Source of the DNA: Lichenostomus cassidix
Taxonomy: Eukaryota; Chordata; Aves; Passeriformes; Meliphagidae
Assembly: GCA_008360975.2 (NCBI GenBank)
Contig: CM039194.1
Span: 8,170,426-8,234,425, forward strand
Length of the DNA: 64,000 bases
Reading direction: 5' to 3'
Below the pieces are notes generated by a model. The model was not told the origin of the DNA and made no database searches. It worked only from the letters and a program-made list of their open reading frames with translations. The position numbers and the translations under genes were made by a program. Shown here piece by piece: positions 51,267 to 62,516 of this stretch (its first letter is position 1; every line of letters begins with the position of its first letter).

Positions 51267-51672
51267 GTGAATACACTGAGCTAGAAAACGTTGCTATGTG
51301 CAGAGTGTGTGGGTTAAGCTGTGGGCCTGCATGGGCTGGAAATATGCTCTTGCAGATAAGAGGTGAAATTTCTTCTGCTCAGAGGGCCAAATCTATGGGA
51401 ATGGAGCAAGGCTGAGTGTACAGCACTGGAGGGCATGAAATCCTCTTTTCAGCCCTGGACCCCAGGCTGTGTAGGGCACAAAGGGCTTCTGAGAAGCAAT
51501 GCTGACTCCTGTAAATCAGTTAATTAACTCGTTTTTAAGAATTATGAGAGCACACAAGCCTTGTACAGTTGCGAATGGTGCTTGAAGAGCAGTTCAGGCT
51601 CCTCTTGTGCTCTTTGTGTCCCATTGTGCCCAAAAAGGTCCTCATTTACTTGAAAGCTCTCTGCATACAAAA

Positions 51673-51704
51673 TGTGTGTGTGTATAAATACATATATATA
51701 TATA
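51673..51704. repeat. (TG)n/(TA)n microsatellite
   Basis: TGTGTGTGTGTATAAATACA is followed by a run of TA dinucleotides in intron 10. Confidence 0.8.
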
Positions 51705-53732
51705 AGAACATACATGTTTTTTTTCAAGAATGGTTAATTTCAGTGATATTCCAGTATTTCTCAGTTTTTGTTACACATATTTCTAAAGGAGCATAGTGCT
51801 AGCCAAGTACCTTTATAATATGTTTCATACAATAAGTAAACTCATGTTTAGAAAAAAATATAGGAAGCAGAATCAGTTTACCATGACATAGTAAAGATTT
51901 TATACAGCTTATATAGAACAAATATAAATAATCTAATTTCTGGTAGTAAACAGACAATTCTATAAAGTATGGATGAACAATTTGTTACCTCATATCCCTT
52001 ACTGGTCTTATTGTTGATGTTGAAATTACTGCAGTCTTGTTACTTTAATCCTTGAGCTTTCTGAGATTTCCGGACTACTGGTGTAAAGAAACTCAGACAT
52101 GTGATGTAAGAAATCCCACTGAACTCACGTGTTCCAGTATTTGCAGGACTGTGCCTCCATGGTGTGCAGGATGAAGTGGCAGTGCTGCAGTGAGCCCTTG
52201 GGCTGCTCAGCACGGAGCTCTCTGTGGCTTCAGTGGCAGCAAGAGGCACAAATGAAAGCTGAGGCATGGAGAGGCCTGAGCTTCAAAAGGCAGGAAAGTT
52301 TATTTTGGAAGAGTGCTAATTTAGAGCTGAGGGAACTTGGCATCTTCCAGGACTGGCCCATAAAAATGGATTTAGTGTTTGCTGACGGCAGTGGGACTTT
52401 GATTAATCTCAAAGGTATCAGATTGAGACCCAAGTCTGGTGTAAGTGGTTGTAAATTAGATAGCTCCAGTCACCAGAGGATTGCTGGCAGAGGGAAAATG
52501 CCTGCAGCTGATCCACAAGGTTTGGGTAATGTCTGACCACAGTAATGAAATTCAGCAAAGCGTGAAACACTTAAAAGTAGTATAAATTAAAGAAATAAAA
52601 CGAGAAGTCTTGTAGGTTTGCTGTTTACAAATTCTTGTGGCAGTTTTGCTTAGTTCAGTGATTTTTACAAATTGAACTTATTTTGAAGTGAGTGCAGAGC
52701 TTTATTATAAGGTTGTTCTCAAATGCCAAGAAGCTGTTTGCATTTTTACATTTAACTGGACAGCTGTGCCAACTGTAAAATGCTATTCAATGCCATAATT
52801 TTGGTCTGATTTAAAACCAAATTATTTTGTCTGGGCCCTTAGAGCAGTATTTAAAAAATAACCCTTGTTAAAACTAAAGGTTTTGCATTACTGTGCTTGC
52901 AGAAAATGAAGCCAAATTGAAATAATGTATAAATAGATCTGCAGGCCCTGATGGCTTCATTCAGACTGACCGACACAATAATATCAAATGGGATGCAGAG
53001 AACACCCAAGTGGTCAGTGATGTTTGACTTTGGTAGGTGATGGTTGGAAGGCCATACACAAATCTGACCAGCCCAGATTTAACTTCAATAAAATATCCCC
53101 TGAGGGAGGAACTCCTGTGTCTGCATCCACTGTATCCCAGGTCAGAGGCTATTGATTCCTTCTGAGCAGTGGAGATGCAGAGTGGGTGTAAACTGTTAAT
53201 ACTGTGAGCTAATAGATTTTTATACCCATTTTCCACTAACCATTGGCCTTGATGCAAATTACTGGGTAGTCAACCTTTCACTTTTTCTAATCCATAATAC
53301 AGCAAGCTGTACCGTAGGTAGTGCAGGTAGATAGGTAATTTCCTTTTGGGGCATGGGTTAGGGATGGCTCTTGGGGCCTTTGTTTATTTCAGCCTTCAAG
53401 AGAGTGTTAAAAACTTGGCAGACTCAAGACTTTGGCCACTTTTTTATTTTTAATCGTTTGTCCAACCTTCTCTTTCCCCTGTCTGTGGGACAGTCATAAT
53501 GCCCTTAAAATCACACTTTAATCACTTAAAATGATGACAAACACTAACAGAAGTGCTTAGTTTTTGAAGCCTAAGACGAAAAATTTGTTTTCCCAACACA
53601 TTCTGATTCAAATCAATGATTAACCAAAGGAAAAAAAAAAATCTCTAACTTTGACTCTAGTAACACTGTGATTCTTGAATGGGCTCTATGCAATGTGGAA
53701 AAGTGCTGCTCCTGCAGAGCTGGTGTCCAGGA

Positions 53733-53794
53733 GGCTCCTGCAGGTTAGCATTGGGATCCTGGGGGCTCCTGCAGGTTTGCACCAGGATCCTACT
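53733..53794. repeat. Two-copy tandem repeat, period 31 bp
   Basis: GGCTCCTGCAGGTTAGCATT and GGCTCCTGCAGGTTTGCACC begin two imperfect neighbouring copies at 53,733 and 53,764, about 380 bp before the gate exons. Confidence 0.65.
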
Positions 53795-54169
53795 GTTTGC
53801 ACACAGCTGAGAGCACAAATCAGGGTCTCGGCACCTCCTGGTAGAAAGCAGCGAATAAAAATTGGATTCTCCGTCAGGGTGAGCCTCCATTCCCAGCGTG
53901 AGCTGCGCGGATACGATCTGCCTTCTGCCAAGGAGAGCCCTCTGCATTGCCCTGTGTGTACATCTCCGTGCTCTTTACTCCTCCTGCTAACCGAGCTCCA
54001 TGATGCTGTGGCTTTAACGCTTCCCTGTGTCCGCCACTCCCTCCTCTCTTGACAATCTTTACCCTTTTGCTCCTCTGGTGCCATTTTTCTTTTTATTGTT
54101 TTATGACTTTCTTGTTGTCTTCCTGTCAGTGTTTCTTTCCTTTCTGTCTCCCATGCCCTTCACCTGCAG

Positions 54170-54247
54170 AAAGTGATCTTTCCGAGACAGGACGATGTGC
54201 TCATCTCCTTCCTGCCTCTGGCTCACATGTTTGAAAGAGTTATACAG
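54170..54247 (+). CDS. ACSL6: ACSL6 alternative exon 11a, F-gate (residues 331-356)
   Basis: The acceptor CACCTGCAG leads into KVIFPRQDDVLISFLPLAHM and FERVIQ, with donor CAGGTAAGA. This segment forms the fatty-acid gate of ACSL enzymes; here the gate residue is Phe in ISFLPLAHMFER. It has 26 codons in phase 0. It is one of two mutually exclusive versions of the same protein segment; the other begins only 57 nt after this exon ends. Work on human ACSL6 and ACSL1 describes F-gate and Y-gate isoforms with different acyl-chain behaviour. The acceptor and donor both look strong. Confidence 0.95.
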
Positions 54248-54304
54248 GTAAGAAACCTGCCTGAACTGACGAGGCCTCGTGGGGCTCCTTGTGTTTTCTT
54301 CCAG
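54248..54304 (+). other. ACSL6: 57-nt spacer between the two gate exons
   Basis: The spacer begins with the exon 11a donor GTAAGAAA and ends with the exon 11b acceptor CTTCCAG. It must hold the branch point and polypyrimidine tract of exon 11b. Candidate branch sequences such as CTGAACTGAC lie only 15-22 nt from the 11a donor, too close for U1 and U2 particles to act together. Confidence 0.8.
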
Positions 54305-54382
54305 AGTCAGTGGTCTCCTACTTGTGAGGATGTACACATTTCCTATTTGCCTTTAGCACACATGTTTGAGAGAATGGTACAG
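54305..54382 (+). CDS. ACSL6: ACSL6 alternative exon 11b, Y-gate (replaces residues 331-356)
   Basis: The acceptor TTTTCTTCCAG leads into SQWSPTCEDVHISYLPLAHM and FERMVQ, with donor CAGGTAAGG. It has the same 26 codons and phase as exon 11a, and 15 of 26 residues are identical, all clustered around ISxLPLAHMFER. The gate residue is Tyr. It closely resembles the human Y-gate exon (SQWAPTC.DVHISY). The 57-nt gap from exon 11a is below the usual minimum intron for vertebrate spliceosomes, so the two exons are probably never joined. Including both would keep the frame but duplicate the gate. Confidence 0.93.
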
Positions 54383-57300
54383 GTAAGGTCCTGGTGTCAG
54401 TGGAAATCATCTTTTTTCCACGCCAACAACAAAAAAATAAAATGAATAAAATACTAAATAACCAGTGATATCTTGTAGCACTAAAAAAGCTTGTACTCCA
54501 GAAGTGCCATGTGCATAACAGCAGAGCCGTGGTCTCAGTGACATGGCTGTGAGTCCAGAGCGATGCCAGGAGAGTTTCCCAAGTTCTCCAGCTTACACCT
54601 GGGATTGAAAAATAGCCCTTCAGCAATGAGCCAAACTCATTGCTCATTCAGCTCATGGCTACTGCTACCTGGGCAATTTGTGGGATGGCTTTTCAAAGCA
54701 CTCTAGGATGAGGTGTCATGTGAGTCAAGATAATTTCATGCCATTTTCTACATCAGCTAAAATAATTTTGTTGCATAAATAACATGATCAGCAAAAAACA
54801 CCCCAACTTGGCAGACACTGAAAAAGAGGAAACTGAGTTCATGGTGTGAGACACGTGATCCTCCTGGCAGGGCAGCATGTGGTGGGCATTCACTGGAGCC
54901 TGTGTCCCCTGGGAATTGTGGCTGATCCAAGGACTAGCTCTTGCCAGCCCACAGAACTGACTCCACATCTCTTTTGGGAAAAAAAAAAGGGTGATGATTT
55001 GTGCTGCAATTGGTGAGTTAGGCAAGTTAGGTGAGACAACCACATCAGGTCTCCTGGCCTAAGAAGCTGCAACCTTAAAATTGATCCAGTATGTAAAGAT
55101 TGGATCTGGATCCAGTTGCAGCTCTGCACTTTCTCAGGGAGGCCTGTTTCAGGCTGAAAGCATGCTTTCTGAGTCAGACAAGCATCTGAATATAAACCTC
55201 CCACTTCTTAGTAACATCTGTGCCAGAAGTAAAATATTTTTTCCCTGTTAAAAACCTCACAAATTGGAAGTGAAAGCCCATGAAAGATTTGGAGAGTTAC
55301 TGCACAGGCTTTCTCCACTTGCAAGTCGGCCAGTGTGCCATCACTGCTCAGGCAAACAAGAATATAATTATTCAAAATTCATCTGATGGAGGGCGGAAAG
55401 AAATTAGAAACATTTAAAATGCTTTCATTTCACAGGATGTTGCTGTACAGAAAGGGACATCCTCCAAAGGATGTCCAGATTTATCCTCCTGGCTGAAAAA
55501 GCTTAATATAAAGATTTTTTCAAAAGGGCTAAAAAGTCATTTTCAAAAGCATTCTGAACAGCATGCACTGCATCCATGTCCCTTGTTTTAGCCCACATTA
55601 TTCATTCCTGGAATTGACAGTTAAAATTATACAAATACATTCTTTAAAGCTAAAATTTCTAGTTGTTATTTTTAATTCCCAATGAGCACACTGGTTACAT
55701 TTTCCTTTTTAAAAAAATTCATGTGCAGTGTAAAGCACAGATTCAGCAGTGTGATTTTCATTAAACCCACATCACATGTGTAAAATTCCTGTGGTTTCAG
55801 CTGATGGAGACAGTCGCTGCCTGACAAACCAGTGAGAGCAATCTGGTTAGTATTGCAGATTTTTAGGAGCAGCACAGAAAGACCTGAGTGTCTCTTCAAG
55901 AATTTTCAACTTGTATAGTTATCTGTGGACGAAAAGCCCACAAAAGGGAGCTAAAGTTTTCAGTCTACTCAGGAAGGCTGGGCTCAACTCTGGCATCACA
56001 GGCGCTTGCTGAGGATGCCTTCTCCTCCTTGCATTGTAAAATCATGGGAGAAGTGCTGGTCTCCAAATGTTCTTCAGTGATAAAATGCCACTTTGACCCA
56101 ATCTATGATGGGTCCTTGGCAGGGTTACTGGTTACCAGAAACTAGCTGCCAGCTGGCCAGCAGCCCACCTGCCCCATCCCATCCTGCACATTGAGCTTCA
56201 TCCTGATTTGATTAAAGCATCCTGCTTTCTTCCCAAGTACAAGACTTTTGGATTTGTAGTTTCCATACAAGTCAAGCACCTTTTATGAAGTGGGCTTCTA
56301 TTTCTGGGATACAGGATCAGGCACTATATTGCTAACGTAGTTTATATTGTATTTAAACAAAACTAAAGTATTAACATCTAAAAATCGGCTGCTGCTCAGT
56401 GTTTTACGATGTTTCTTACTTTGCATTTCTGTATTGATGTTAGGTCCTCATGCTGTGAGCTGCTGTGGGAGGGCTGGGCTTCAGGAAAGTTCTGATCCAG
56501 AATCTGACCATAACTGGGACTTCTCCATCCCTGCATGCAAGGGATGAAAGGGAATCCCTTCCAAAAGCTTTGATTCCTTGTTCTTCCAAAAACAAGTGGC
56601 AAATTTGGTGTATGCTGAATTGCCAGTACTGAAAAGTGCCCAGAACAATCTGGATATTTCTATTTAGTGCAAATTTATTGTTAATTCTATACGTATTTCC
56701 AAAGTCCCATTTGCCATATTGGAGAGTAGAAATTCAGGAAAGGTATTTCTGCACTTGGGAGGGATGCTCTGCTGTGGGAGTTGAAAGCAAAGGAGTTACA
56801 TGTGTTCCTTTTTCTCCCCATCAGTCTGTAGTATACTGCCACGGAGGGCGAATTGGCTTCTTCCAAGGAGACATTCGCCTCTTGTCTGATGATATGAAGG
56901 CACTACGGCCAACCATCTTCCCTGTGGTGCCACGGCTCTTGAACAGAATGTATGACAAGGTGAGTTTGATTTTACTCTTTTTATTTAATAATGGAGTTTA
57001 TGTCCCTTTAGTACTCATGTGGGAGAATTCCCTTAGACATGGAGATTTCTCAAGCAGATGACACTATTTCTGCCTTACTGCAGACACATTCTCACCCTGT
57101 GTAACTGATACAGCTCCTCCAGTGTGTAAGTCTGTATTATGACTTACACAGACTCCAGATGCAGCTAACATGTGTGAATATGAAGTCCCTCTGTATTAGC
57201 CTCTTACTCTGCTCTCACTGAGCTTACCAGTGACATTTATAGAGGCGTGGGATTTTTCATCACAGAAACATCAGTCAAACCTGGCTGCACAAGGACTTTT

Positions 57301-58062
57301 CATGCCCTTCAACCAGGTTTGAAACTTGAATCTCTTGTTCGGGTGGCAACAACAGCTGAAAATCAGGAATTTCAAAAAAGCCTTTGAGGCTTTACACAGT
57401 TTAAATGTGACAGTTGCTTTTGGATTTAGAAATCTTTGAAACTAAGGTAAAGGTATTGCAAGGTATTTAAGACAGGCATGTCTGGTCATCACATTAAATC
57501 TGTTTGACCAGCTGGGAATATTTATTCCTCGGAAGACTTATCCTCTAAAGACAAGCTTAAGCACAAGCTACTGATTTAATTTTTCCCCAAGGTCAGGGCT
57601 TCTGATGCTTTATTAGAGGGACAGGCACTGGGGGTTTCTCATTTGTTGAGGTGGAGTTCATGCTGGTGCCTGATTAAACTCAGGTAAAGGCAGCCCCCAT
57701 CACCATATCAGCCAGGGCTGATACCCACTCTGGTATTCATGTTGCTTATTGCCTGTCATTTAGGCTGCACGACTTCACTGAATCCTATCATGGAAATTAT
57801 ATATTAAGAACAGCCCTGTCAATCTAGACAAAGCCTGCACTGCCATCCCCTCTTTTCCCCGCAAAGGAACTGCGTGTACAACAGGGAATGGAGCGAAACA
57901 CATAATTCCTTTTTCCCCGCTAACAAACCCCAGTGTAGCCTTGTTTACCAGTGCCACAAATGTAACTGCACCCACCTGGCTGGGTGGGTGTTGTGGGGAG
58001 ACCAGGTGTTGATGTGCTCTTTCTTCTGGGGACACCTCATCTGCCATCCCGTGCTCCCACAG
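54383..58062 (+). other. ACSL6: ACSL6 introns 11 and 12
   Basis: Intron 11 (54,383-56,824) and intron 12 (56,960-58,062) contain no repeat or exon I can identify. They look like unique AT-rich intronic DNA. Confidence 0.65.
56825..56959 (+). CDS. ACSL6: ACSL6 exon 12 (residues 357-401)
   Basis: The acceptor CCCCATCAG leads into SVVYCHGGRIGFFQGDIRLL, then SDDMKALRPTIFPVVPRLLN and RMYDK, with donor AAGGTGAGT. IGFFQGDIRLL and PT(I/V)FPVVPRLLNRM are among the most conserved ACSL segments. It has 45 codons in phase 0. YCHGG and SDDMKAL follow ACSL6, where ACSL1 has LCHGA and MDDLKVL. Confidence 0.96.
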
Positions 58063-58197
58063 ATCTTCAGCCAGGCTGACACATCCCTCAAGCGCTGGAT
58101 CCTGGAATTTGCTGCGAGACGGAAAAAGGCTGAAGTTCGAAATGGCATCATTAGAAACGACAGTTTGTGGGATAAACTTTTCTTTAATAAAATACAG
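58063..58197 (+). CDS. ACSL6: ACSL6 exon 13 (residues 402-446)
   Basis: The exon encodes IFSQADTSLKRWILEFAARR, then KKAEVRNGIIRNDSLWDKLF and FNKIQ, 45 codons in phase 0. The helical KRW(L/I)LEFA(A/S)(K/R)RK and GIIRN(D/N)S(L/I)WD blocks are ACSL signatures. Acceptor CTCCCACAG, donor CAGGTAAGT. A sense CR1 starts about 75 bp downstream. Confidence 0.96.
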
Positions 58198-58271
58198 GTA
58201 AGTGATTTAAGAAGTGAGTCTGAAGACAAGGAACTCTTGTTTCTTCTAGCAATGACTGGTTTTCTGACAAG

Positions 58272-58502
58272 GGAGTTTTAGATAATTGGAAAAATTTCTA
58301 CATGGAAAGGGTTGTCAGGCATTGGAACAGGCTGCCCAGGGCAGTGATGGAGTTACCATCCCTGAAAGTGAGAAAAAAAGTGTGGTTATGGCACTTCAAG
58401 GCATGGTTTAGTGGTGAAGATGGTGGTGGTGCTAAGTTGATGGTTGGACTAGATGATCTTAGAAGTCTTTTCTAGTCTTAACAATTCTGTGATTCTGTGA
58501 TT
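58272..58502 (+). repeat. CR1 LINE fragment (intron 13), sense
   Basis: ATTGGAAAAATTTCTACATG, TTGTCAGGCATTGGAACAGG and a final ATTCTGTGATTCTGTGAT give the 3' end of CR1 with its terminal short repeats, in the same orientation as ACSL6. Confidence 0.9.
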
Positions 58503-59783
58503 TCTTAAAGTCAGTGTGGTACACTTGCCTGATGATGAACTGTGGGCAATCGCTACTCACTAGTGAAGAACGGACTGGAAAATTAAATAGAAAAAGGGAA
58601 CTGAGCACAGTTTGTTGTTCATAAAGTTTTGCTATATTTATTTATATTAATTTTTTTTATTATTTTTATTTTTAAACACTATTTATAATATCAAAATTTC
58701 AGTTCTCTCAGGGATAACTTTAGAGAGGGAAATGGAGAAACACAAGGCAGACTAAGATGACAGCTGCCACATCCCTCTTCAGCAGTACCAAGAAATCACT
58801 GATTTATGGAATAGTGCCAAAAACTGTGCCCCTCAGGGGAGGAAAGGATTGTGGCAAACCTACTCCAGGGATGAAATTCAGGAAGGTGGTCATGAAAAGA
58901 GGAGTCACTGATCAAAGAGATGCTGCTCCAAAGTTTTCTGCAAAATCTCAACAGATAGGATTTAGGGTTGGGTTTCAATTGGGCATATTCAAACCTGCTT
59001 TTCTCCTAGGAAAAGAAGAATAAGGGTCTAAAGAAGAATGCATGCATGAATCATGGTTTAGCAACCATGGAGAAAGAAATCAGAATGCCCTGCTGTTTGC
59101 CACACATCTCAGTAAAAAAAGATATTAAATTGACTTTAAACCAGTATTTTTGGGCTCTGTACTACTCCAGGAGGCTCTGATTACTTCGTTTTTTAAATCG
59201 GATAACTTATCTGGAGACATGCCACTTTATTTTTAACTAAAGAAACTGACTGTACTTCTGGTCTGTGGATTAGTTGTCCTCAGTGTGCAAAGATAGCAGA
59301 GTTCACCCAGCCGGGAGCGAGCCAGGCTGCGTGTTGATGCAAGGGCTGGCGAGACGGGCAGACTCAGTCAGCAGTTGTTTCCTTTTGTGCTGGGTTTTCT
59401 TTTTCACTTCTAGAATAAAGAAAAGGAAATGAAGGGGGAGGAGAAAGAAGTAAAATGGGACACAGGAATTAATGTAATACCCTCCAGAAATATTTGAAGG
59501 TCATCTGCCTTATAAAAGGGACAGCATGATTTTAGAGGGCTTGGGAGGCAATTCATTAAAACCGATGAGGTGTAAATAAGCCAAGAAAACTGGATGGGGG
59601 AAGAGTCTGTTTTTCCCAACAGTTCCCAGAACCAGGTCTGCCTGGGCACAGCAGTCGCAGGAGGTAAGGCTGAGCAGCTTGTCCTGCCAGGGTTGGGGGC
59701 ACTCCTTTCTCTGTACACTGAATGGGGTTTTATCCCTCAGGAAAGCTTCAGAGCTAGTTCATATTTCCATAGATGGCACATTA

Positions 59784-59858
59784 CAGAATCACAGAATGGT
59801 TTGGGTTTGAAGAGTCCTTAAAGATCATCTCATTCCAGCCACCTGCCATGGGCAGGAA
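59784..59858 (-). repeat. CR1 LINE fragment (intron 13), antisense
   Basis: CAGAATCACAGAATGGTTTG, followed by CATCTCATTCCAGCCACC and CCATGGGCAGG, marks a short CR1 3' end on the minus strand. Confidence 0.85.
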
Positions 59859-59977
59859 ATTCTGCACATCAGTCCTGGAGAGAGCATTTTGTGCAAGCTC
59901 TGTGTAAGCCATGTCATGGTTTTGCCATCTGTAGTAGCTTCTGATGCTTTCTTTTGTTTCCTTCTGCTACCAAACAG

Positions 59978-60073
59978 GCAAGTCTCGGAGGGTGTGTCCG
60001 CATGATAGTGACAGGCGCTGCTCCTGCATCTCCGACTGTCCTGGGCTTCCTCCGTGCAGCCCTCGGATGCCAG
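59978..60073 (+). CDS. ACSL6: ACSL6 exon 14 (residues 447-478)
   Basis: The exon encodes ASLGGCVRMIVTGAAPASPT and VLGFLRAALGCQ, 32 codons. The VTGAAP motif is the conserved A4-type motif of adenylate-forming enzymes near the acyl/adenine pocket. CVRMIVTGAAPASPTVLGF matches ACSL6; ACSL1 has VRLMVTGAAPVSATVL. Acceptor CCAAACAG, donor CAGGTGGGC. Confidence 0.96.
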
Positions 60074-60897
60074 GTGGGCTCATGTAGCTCCTCGGGGCTG
60101 TCAAATCCACTGCTAGCAGGAGAACACATGGTATTTAAGAAAGGAGATGGGTTAGACCCTCAGAACTTCATTTAGGACAACTGTACCAAGATGGATCCAA
60201 CAGCAAGGCTTGGGGCAGCCATAGAGTCTTGGTACACCCAGAGCTCAGTGGGGTGGCAACAGCCCTGGGATGGCAGCAGCAGGCAAGAGATGTTTTCACT
60301 GTGGGCATCTCCCAAAAAAACCTCATAAGCTCATTCCACCCACCTCTCAGCACTGCATTATGTGCAATTAAATGTGTTTGTGCAAGTGCTGGGAGCTTCA
60401 TTACATGAGTTTTATTCTATATATAAATGGAGAGAGCTAATCTTCCAACGTCAGCCTAACCCACTTAAGATGTCCACTGCATTATTTCTCTGATTAGGAA
60501 GCCCAGGGCAACTAAAAGGTCTCATTTGAGAACCTAAAATTAGTCAGGGGAAAAAGAAAAAAAAAAGTGGATTTTCAAAATGTCCCTCAATAATGCCTTT
60601 TTTCCCCCCATCAAGTTCCTCTCACAGTATAGCATATGTCTTGACTCAAAGGTTTAGTGCTGAACTCACCTTCTCCCTGTTTTCAATGTTACAGAGCCAT
60701 GGTCTTTCCTAGTCATGTAAATGGAATTTTGTACACAGTAGGAGCCAGGGACAGTGTCCCAGCAGCAAATGGGCTCCCACACATTGCAGCTGCAGGTTCA
60801 GCTCACAGGACTGTGCAACGGAGGGCAATGCTTGGGATTTAGGTCTGTAATAGCAAAATGTTCTATGTTCTTTTAAAGATACATGTCTCTTTTTCAG

Positions 60898-60970
60898 GTT
60901 TATGAAGGCTATGGCCAAACAGAATGCACAGCTGGATGCACCTTTACAACTCCAGGTGACTGGACATCAG
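60898..60970 (+). CDS. ACSL6: ACSL6 exon 15 (residues 479-502): YGQTE motif
   Basis: VYEGYGQTECTAGCTFTTPG and DWTS are encoded, plus one base of Gly503. YEGYGQTE (480-487) is the A5 motif; its Tyr/Gly stack on adenine and its Glu coordinates magnesium in this superfamily. Acceptor CTTTTTCAG, donor CAGGTAATG. Confidence 0.96.
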
Positions 60971-61056
60971 GTAATGATTTTCTTCCACCATTTGAAGAAA
61001 TAAAAGGAATGCGCATTCCTTTAGAAAATTCTGGACTGTAACATAAAGAATAGTTT

Positions 61057-61163
61057 GGATGGGGTTTGGAGAAATCTGGTCTAGTGGAAGGTGTCCCTGC
61101 TCATGGCGGGGGGTTGGAAAAAGATGAGCTTTAAGGTCTCTTCCAACCCAAACCATTCTATGC
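61057..61163 (+). repeat. CR1 LINE fragment (intron 15)
   Basis: CTGGTCTAGTGGAAGGTGTC, TGGAAAAAGATGAGCTTTAA and TCTTCCAACCCAAACCATTC form a sense-strand CR1 3' end. Confidence 0.85.
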
Positions 61164-61370
61164 TATTTCAAAATAGGTTTTATATCCAAAGAGGAGATAT
61201 TGGTATTTAGTTTTAATAGTGCAAAACCTTAATTAAGGTAATTATTTCTGCACACAGACACAGCTCCTGCAAGAACATCCACTGTATCTACAACTATGCA
61301 AGTAACTAATGACAAAATGCTAATTATTGTTTATAGGAGAGACAAGTGACTTGATAACTTTGATTTCCAG

Positions 61371-61459
61371 GTCATGTAGGAGCCCCTTTGCCCTGTAACT
61401 TAATCAGATTGAAGGATGTGGAAGAACTGAATTATTTTGCTTCCAAAGGAGAAGGAGAG
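61371..61459 (+). CDS. ACSL6: ACSL6 exon 16 (residues 503-532)
   Basis: The exon completes Gly503 and encodes HVGAPLPCNLIRLKDVEELN and YFASKGEGE. The GHVGAP(L/M)PCN block and VEE(L/M)NY match the family. The acceptor is TTTCCAG. The donor GAGGTAGCA is weaker than its neighbours but keeps the right phase for exon 17. Confidence 0.95.
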
Positions 61460-62011
61460 GTAGCAAATCACATTTTTATATCAAATTCTCACTAGTTAAC
61501 ACTGTATGAAGTAGTTATATAATTATAGAAGCATTTTACCTTTGTAAGGTGCATGATTGCTGATGTTTTACATAGTGCAGTCAGGAAAGAAAATGGCAGT
61601 TTAACAGTAGATCAGCAAAGAATAAATTAAAAATAAGCTATGGTAGTACTTCCAGCCTGATTCCTTGAACTGCTAAGAGTGAATTAATTAGTTCAGCTAA
61701 GAAGAGCTGAATTGCTGTGATTTCTACATTGCTGTTATTTCTATACTACATAAAAATTAAACTTATTGAAATAACTTTGTTATTTTTAAATGCAAATGGA
61801 ATGCAAATCAAATTCAAGCAAATCAGTTTTGCAAACCCTACTTCCTATTTCCATTAGCTTGAAAAAAATCCATAGATAGTTTAATAATCCAATCTATTTT
61901 AGCTTCAAGGAGCACAGTCATTAAAATACTTCAATTTTTGTGAGTTACTACTTAACTTGTATTTATAGCAGAATAAAAAAATAATTCATCATCACCCTCA
62001 CTGTTTTGCAG

Positions 62012-62128
62012 ATCTGTGTGAAAGGACCCAATGTGTTCAAAGGTTACTTGAAAGATGAAGAGAGGACGACTGAGGCGCTGGACCAGGAGGGCTGGCTTCA
62101 CACAGGAGACATTGGGAAATGGTTACCT
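62012..62128 (+). CDS. ACSL6: ACSL6 exon 17 (residues 533-571): TGD motif
   Basis: The exon encodes [20 protein letters not shown], then [26 protein letters not shown] is the A7 motif, whose Asp (565) binds the ribose hydroxyls of AMP and forms the core of the FACS signature. Acceptor TTTTGCAG, donor CCTGTGCGT, a less common but valid GT donor. The next exon continues the signature with [11 protein letters not shown]. Confidence 0.96.
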
Positions 62129-62372
62129 GTGCGTACTGGTCACACACCCCGTTCTTATGGCAATTGTATTATCCCATGTAAATTTTCAAGGTTTCCAAGT
62201 AGGTCTATCCTTACAATGGAGTAAGTTTATATTTGACAGAATAAGCTTGCTGTGTCAGTGAAGCATTTGAAAGCACAACAAGCAATTGAAAGCTCTGTTA
62301 AAGACAGACTGCTTGCTGAGTCTCTGTGGTTAAATAACTTCTCTGGGAATTCTCATTTCTTTCTCCTAACAG

Positions 62373-62516
62373 AATGGGACCCTTAAAATTATTGATCGGA
62401 AAAAGCATATATTTAAACTTGCTCAGGGAGAATATATTGCACCGGAGAAGATAGAGAATATCTACATCCGCAGTGACCCTGTTGCTCAGATCTATGTCCA
62501 TGGAGACAGCCTGCAG
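62373..62516 (+). CDS. ACSL6: ACSL6 exon 18 (residues 572-619): hinge and C-terminal domain
   Basis: The exon encodes [40 protein letters not shown] and YVHGDSLQ, 48 codons in phase 0. [10 protein letters not shown] carries the A8 hinge (D579-R580-K581) around which the C-terminal lid rotates between adenylation and thioesterification. [13 protein letters not shown] is strongly conserved. Acceptor CTAACAG, donor CAGGTAAAA. Confidence 0.96.

Larger units (their letters stand above)
51267..54169 (+). other. ACSL6: ACSL6 intron 10 (2.9 kb), upstream of the gate exons
   Basis: Apart from a microsatellite near 51.69 kb and a two-copy repeat near 53.76 kb, this is unique sequence. The last 150 bp before exon 11a are rich in C and T (about 54,020-54,165), a long polypyrimidine region. 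Splicing signals choosing between the gate exons would be expected here. Confidence 0.7.
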
